This document shows positions 7,365 to 9,982 of a stretch of 9,982 nucleotides of DNA, in pieces. The position numbers and the translations under genes were made by a program. The DNA lies in assembly GCA_937897265.1 (NCBI GenBank), contig CALCPT010000268.1:1-9982 (forward strand), given 5' to 3'. Source of the DNA: an uncultured Alcaligenaceae bacterium (lineage in GTDB: Bacteria; Pseudomonadota; Gammaproteobacteria; Burkholderiales; Burkholderiaceae_B). Positions within the stretch are counted from its first letter, which is position 1; every line of letters starts with the position of its first letter. The notes under the pieces were generated by a model, which searched no databases, was not told where the DNA came from, and saw only the letters and a program-made list of their open reading frames with translations.

Positions 7365-7564
7365 TGTGCGGGATAGCCCTCTTCGTTCAACACATCAAGC
7401 AGTGCCGCTGTGCCCTTAGAGAAGTCACCCACCACGCGCGCTGCGCCCGCAGCCAAATCGACTTCAACCCCTGTCACACCCGCAACGCCTTTCAGCGCTT
7501 TTTCAACATGCTTGACGCAGTTGCCGCAGGTCATCCCGGTGATACTTAAATTGATCGTTTCCAT
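7352..7564 (-). CDS. Heavy-metal-associated (HMA) domain protein, CopZ-like copper chaperone
   Basis: At 70 residues this is a complete single HMA domain. The metal-binding loop GMTCGNC (10-16) carries the CxxC pair C13 and C16, and the rest follows the beta-alpha-beta-beta-alpha-beta pattern (VEKALKGVAGVTGVEVD; the last helix runs into EEGYPAQ). Such proteins bind Cu(I), less often Zn or Hg, in the cytoplasm and hand it to a P-type ATPase such as CopA. The ATG at 7564 has GGAG about 8 nt upstream. No copper ATPase or CueR-type regulator lies in the window, so its partner must be elsewhere. CopZ-like is inferred from size and motif; a free-standing mercury carrier (MerP) is unlikely because there is no signal peptide. 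Confidence 0.88.
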   Translation of the reverse strand: METINLSITGMTCGNCVKHVEKALKGVAGVTGVEVDLAAGAARVVGDFSKGTAALLDVLNEEGYPAQVKK

Positions 7565-7594
7565 GTTTTTGCTCCATCTTCAAAGGTTCGTAGA

Positions 7595-7612
7595 CTAATA
7601 GTTAAATATTAG
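7595..7612. promoter_or_regulatory. Inverted repeat upstream of the HMA gene
   Basis: CTAATA-GTTAAA-TATTAG is a perfect 6+6 bp inverted repeat about 30 bp before the HMA start. On the minus strand it contains a -10-like TAATAT, so it could be an operator over the promoter. It does not match CueR or CopY operator patterns I know. A second repeat, ATGATC-TG-GATCAT (7633-7646), lies just after the antitoxin stop and could belong to the same control region. Confidence 0.3.
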
Positions 7613-7652
7613 CCTGCAGAACCCAAACGGACATGATCTGGATCATATGGAC

Positions 7653-7934
7653 TCATGTATTCCGAAGCGTCTGCGGGCTTTTGTGATATTCCTCGCTGCG
7701 CCCTCGGTACTGAACGAGCGACCGATTCAAATGCGCAGCATTCTCTGGAGAACGTAACAGATACAGCGTCTCTTGCATACTGCTGAAGGTATCTAAAGAC
7801 ATAACCACAGCATCTTGGGCATCGTTACGAGAGATAATCGTGAAATCGCCCTCATCAACAACTTGATCAATCACCTGGTTCAATTGAATCTTGGCTTCAG
7901 AAAAGTTGATGACTCGCATTTGATCAATCATCAT
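7653..7934 (-). CDS. Type II antitoxin, YefM/Phd family, without adjacent toxin
   Basis: The protein has 93 residues from ATG 7934. The family core starts at a later Met, MRVINFSEAKIQLNQVIDQV (ATG 7919), so the true start may be 7934, 7931 or 7919; TTG 7943 is also open and overlaps the ettA stop by 4 bp. It aligns by eye with E. coli YefM: the N-terminal DNA-binding part, the AVVMSLDTFSSMQET strand and helix, then LYLLRSPENAAHL, matching YefM's TAYLLRSPANARRL. YefM antitoxins neutralise the YoeB ribosome-dependent mRNA endonuclease and repress their own operon. Here the next gene downstream is an HMA protein 88 bp away and no YoeB or RelE frame exists, so it is an orphan. It sits directly behind ettA with almost no gap and is probably co-transcribed with it. 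No Shine-Dalgarno is evident, which suggests translational coupling. Confidence 0.85.
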   Translation of the reverse strand: MMIDQMRVINFSEAKIQLNQVIDQVVDEGDFTIISRNDAQDAVVMSLDTFSSMQETLYLLRSPENAAHLNRSLVQYRGRSEEYHKSPQTLRNT

Positions 7935-7939
7935 TGCTA

Positions 7940-9613
7940 TCAACGCAACGCCTTATACCGAATCCGTTTAGGCGCAGCACCGGCTTCACCCAGACGACGG
8001 CGTTTGTCGGCTTCATACTCTTGATAGTTACCATCAAAAAACACCGCCTGCGAATCGCCCTCGAAGGCCAAGATATGTGTGGCGATCCGATCTAAGAACC
8101 AGCGATCGTGGCTGATCACCATGACAGAACCGGCAAACTCAAGCAAGGCATCTTCAACGGCGCGCAATGTTTCAACGTCAAGGTCGTTTGAAGGCTCGTC
8201 AAGCAGCAACACGTTGCCGCCAGTGATCAGCGTTTTAGCGAGGTGCAACCGGCCGCGCTCGCCGCCCGACAACTGCCCCACCATCTTGCCTTGATCGGCG
8301 CCTTTGAAGTTAAAGCGCCCAAGGTAAGCACGTGCTGGCATTTCAAAACGACCTACGGTCAAAATATCGGCGCCATCGGCAACCGAATCAAACACAGTTT
8401 TATCGTTAGGTAAGGCATCGCGCGATTGATCGACAAACGCGATCTTGACGGTTGAGCCGATATTGACCTGACCGCTATCGGGCTTTTCTTGGCCTGCAAT
8501 CATACGAAACAACGTTGATTTACCGGCACCGTTCGGGCCGATGATGCCAACGATTGCGCCTGGCGGCACGCGAAAGCTTAAGTTATCAATCAACAGGCGA
8601 TCGCCAAAGGCTTTACTAACGTTAACGAATTCAATCGCCTCATTGCCTAAGCGCTCGGCCACGGGGATGAAGATTTCTTGGGTCTCGTTGCGCTTTTGAT
8701 ATTCGTGCGATGACAATTCTTCAAAGCGCGCCATACGTGCCTTGGATTTTGCCTGACGACCCTTAGCGTTTTGACGTACCCATTCAAGTTCTTTTTTGAT
8801 CGTCTTTTGGCGCGCCGATTCAGTCGACTCTTCAGTTTTCAAACGTGCATCTTTCTGCTCAAGCCACGAACTGTAGTTGCCTTTCCAAGGGATACCATGA
8901 CCACGGTCGAGCTCAAGAATCCATTCAGCAGCGTTATCCAAGAAATAACGATCATGGGTCACGCCCACCACGGTGCCGGGAAACTTAGACAAGAATTGCT
9001 CAAGCCATTCAACGCTTTCAGCGTCTAAGTGGTTGGTGGGTTCGTCAAGCAAGAGCATGTCTGGCTTAGACAGCAACAAGCGGCACAGAGCGACACGGCG
9101 CTTTTCACCGCCCGAGAGTTTGCCTACGTTGGCGTCCCAGGGTGGCAGGCGCAAGGCGTCGGCTGCGATTTCCATTTGGGTTTCGATATCGTCTGAACCG
9201 CTCGAAGCTGCAGCTGCGATCACTGATTCGAGTTCAGCTTGCTCAGCTGCCAACGCGTCAAAGTCGGCATCAGGCTCGGCGTAGGCTGCATACACAGCAT
9301 CTAAACGCTTACGCGCGGCAACGACAGCGCCTAAGCCTTCTTCAACTGCTTCGCGCACGGTGTGATCTGGGTTGAGCTTGGGTTCTTGTTCAAGATACCC
9401 AATATTTAGCCCGGGCATCGGTACGGCTTCGCCCTCAATCTCTTTATCGACACCGGCCATAATCTTAAGCAATGTCGATTTACCCGACCCGTTTGTCCCC
9501 AGAACGCCAATCTTGGCGCCCGGAAAAAACGATAACGAGATATCGCGCAAAATCTGACGCTTGGGTGGCACGGTCTTGCCGACGCGGTGCATGGTGTATA
9601 CGTACTGGGCCAT
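7940..9613 (-). CDS. ettA: Energy-dependent translational throttle protein EttA (ABC-F ATPase)
   Basis: This 557-residue protein (E. coli EttA is about 555) has two ABC domains and no membrane segment. EttA binds the ribosomal E site and gates the first elongation step according to ATP/ADP level. Domain 1 has Walker A GTNGSGKS (39-46), signature LSGGE (166-170) and Walker B MLLLDEPTNHLD from 186. Domain 2 has GPNGAGKS (359-366), LSGGE (448-452) and VLLLDEPSNDLD from 468. The arm insertion in domain 1 (~85-145, Ala/Asp/Glu-rich) and the charged inter-domain linker (~245-310) are EttA features that set it apart from Uup and YheS. The start at ATG 9613 gives MAQYVYTMHRVGK, the conserved EttA N-terminus; an upstream TTG at 9643 in the same frame is not credible. 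Its TGA is directly followed by the antitoxin gene. Confidence 0.96.
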   Translation of the reverse strand: MAQYVYTMHRVGKTVPPKRQILRDISLSFFPGAKIGVLGTNGSGKSTLLKIMAGVDKEIEGEAVPMPGLNIGYLEQEPKLNPDHTVREAVEEGLGAVVAARKRLDAVYAAYAEPDADFDALAAEQAELESVIAAAASSGSDDIETQMEIAADALRLPPWDANVGKLSGGEKRRVALCRLLLSKPDMLLLDEPTNHLDAESVEWLEQFLSKFPGTVVGVTHDRYFLDNAAEWILELDRGHGIPWKGNYSSWLEQKDARLKTEESTESARQKTIKKELEWVRQNAKGRQAKSKARMARFEELSSHEYQKRNETQEIFIPVAERLGNEAIEFVNVSKAFGDRLLIDNLSFRVPPGAIVGIIGPNGAGKSTLFRMIAGQEKPDSGQVNIGSTVKIAFVDQSRDALPNDKTVFDSVADGADILTVGRFEMPARAYLGRFNFKGADQGKMVGQLSGGERGRLHLAKTLITGGNVLLLDEPSNDLDVETLRAVEDALLEFAGSVMVISHDRWFLDRIATHILAFEGDSQAVFFDGNYQEYEADKRRRLGEAGAAPKRIRYKALR

Positions 9614-9788
9614 TTGGTCTGTCGCTCTAGTGAAAACAATCAATGGTGCCTATTGTAGAGCTTGGGGCGGAGCTTGGGGGGCCGCGCTCGGCTAAACGCG
9701 CTTGCGGCTATGATGGCGACTAGTAAGGTTTTGCGCCCTGCTCGAACAACTTATTTTTAACTTTTGCCCTGCCCGGGGCCTGCCCAAT
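9614..9788. promoter_or_regulatory. Divergent intergenic region upstream of ettA
   Basis: These 175 bp lie between ettA and the divergent gene at 9789. On the minus strand a -10-like TACAAT (9652-9657) lies about 40 bp before the ettA start, without a recognisable -35. Two tandem 12-bp copies of a GAGCTTGGGG-containing unit occur at 9658-9669 and 9670-9681. No RNA gene or strong palindrome was seen. Confidence 0.3.
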
Positions 9789-9982
9789 ATGACGACACCT
9801 GACCTAACCCTGCGCTTTACCGAACAAGAGCTCTTAATGCTGGGTAAGACGGCAGATGGCCTAAGTGCCTATATGGGCAAGTCAGTTCTGGCCGAAGTTG
9901 GGGTGGATGATGACGCCGAATGGGTGATTTTTGCGATTCCGTTGGGCGTCGACGAAAAACCCGACGAAACAGCCATGCACGT
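9789..9982 (+). CDS. Unrecognised protein, N-terminal part only
   Basis: A frame opens at ATG 9789 and runs off the window end, giving 64 residues (MTTPDLTLRFTEQELLMLGK at the start). It is acidic (VDDDAEW, VDEKPDE), with no signal peptide, membrane segment or motif I recognise. No strong Shine-Dalgarno is visible; the region before the start is C/G-rich. The steady frame with no stops and natural-looking composition support a real gene divergent from ettA. Function unknown. Confidence 0.6.
   Translation, partial: MTTPDLTLRFTEQELLMLGKTADGLSAYMGKSVLAEVGVDDDAEWVIFAIPLGVDEKPDETAMH

Noticed and set aside
8973..9284. 103-codon plus-strand frame inside ettA
   Set aside because: It is antisense to EttA, Ser/Arg/Ala-rich low-complexity, and fully explained by the opposite strand.
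9658..9681. Tandem 12-bp repeat upstream of ettA
   Set aside because: Only two imperfect copies in a G-rich stretch; too little to call a functional element.

Overview
The window looks like the chromosome of a Gram-negative betaproteobacterium, most likely Burkholderiales and perhaps close to Alcaligenaceae. This is inferred from the fused LivM-LivG branched-chain transporter protein, EttA, a PaaY-type protein, a PchR-like AraC regulator and the moderate GC content by eye. No rRNA, tRNA, insertion sequence or CRISPR array was seen.

Layout. (1) 2-2070, plus strand: the 3' end of a branched-chain amino acid type (HAAT) ABC transporter operon, with a permease/ATPase fusion cut by the window edge and then livF, overlapping by 4 bp. 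(2) 2071-3077: about 1 kb with no convincing gene. It is stop-rich, with short coding-like fragments that may be gene remnants, and it ends in a possible promoter and palindrome ahead of the next gene. (3) 3078-4073, plus strand: an AraC/XylS regulator, convergent with (4) 4082-4975, minus strand: a stand-alone EAL-domain c-di-GMP phosphodiesterase with all catalytic positions but no ATG start. (5) 5269-6617, minus strand: a hotdog-fold acyl-CoA thioesterase followed by a metallo-beta-lactamase hydrolase of the AHL-lactonase type. (6) 6692-7294, plus strand, divergent from the thioesterase: a PaaY-like hexapeptide-repeat protein of the phenylacetate pathway. (7) 7352-9613, minus strand: ettA (ABC-F translation factor), an orphan YefM/Phd antitoxin directly behind it, and a small copper-chaperone-like HMA protein. 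(8) 9789 to the end, plus strand: the start of an unrecognised gene divergent from ettA.

How they may work together. The transporter, thioesterase and PaaY could serve uptake and CoA-thioester handling of aromatic or carboxylic acids, but only adjacency supports this. The AraC regulator, EAL protein and lactonase-like hydrolase form a small signalling-flavoured block whose ligands cannot be read from sequence. I see no clear new multi-gene system. The items most worth a second look are the antitoxin without a toxin, the lactonase-like enzyme lacking a conserved active-site Tyr, the EAL gene without a normal start, the open frame after the thioesterase stop, and the decayed 1-kb region.
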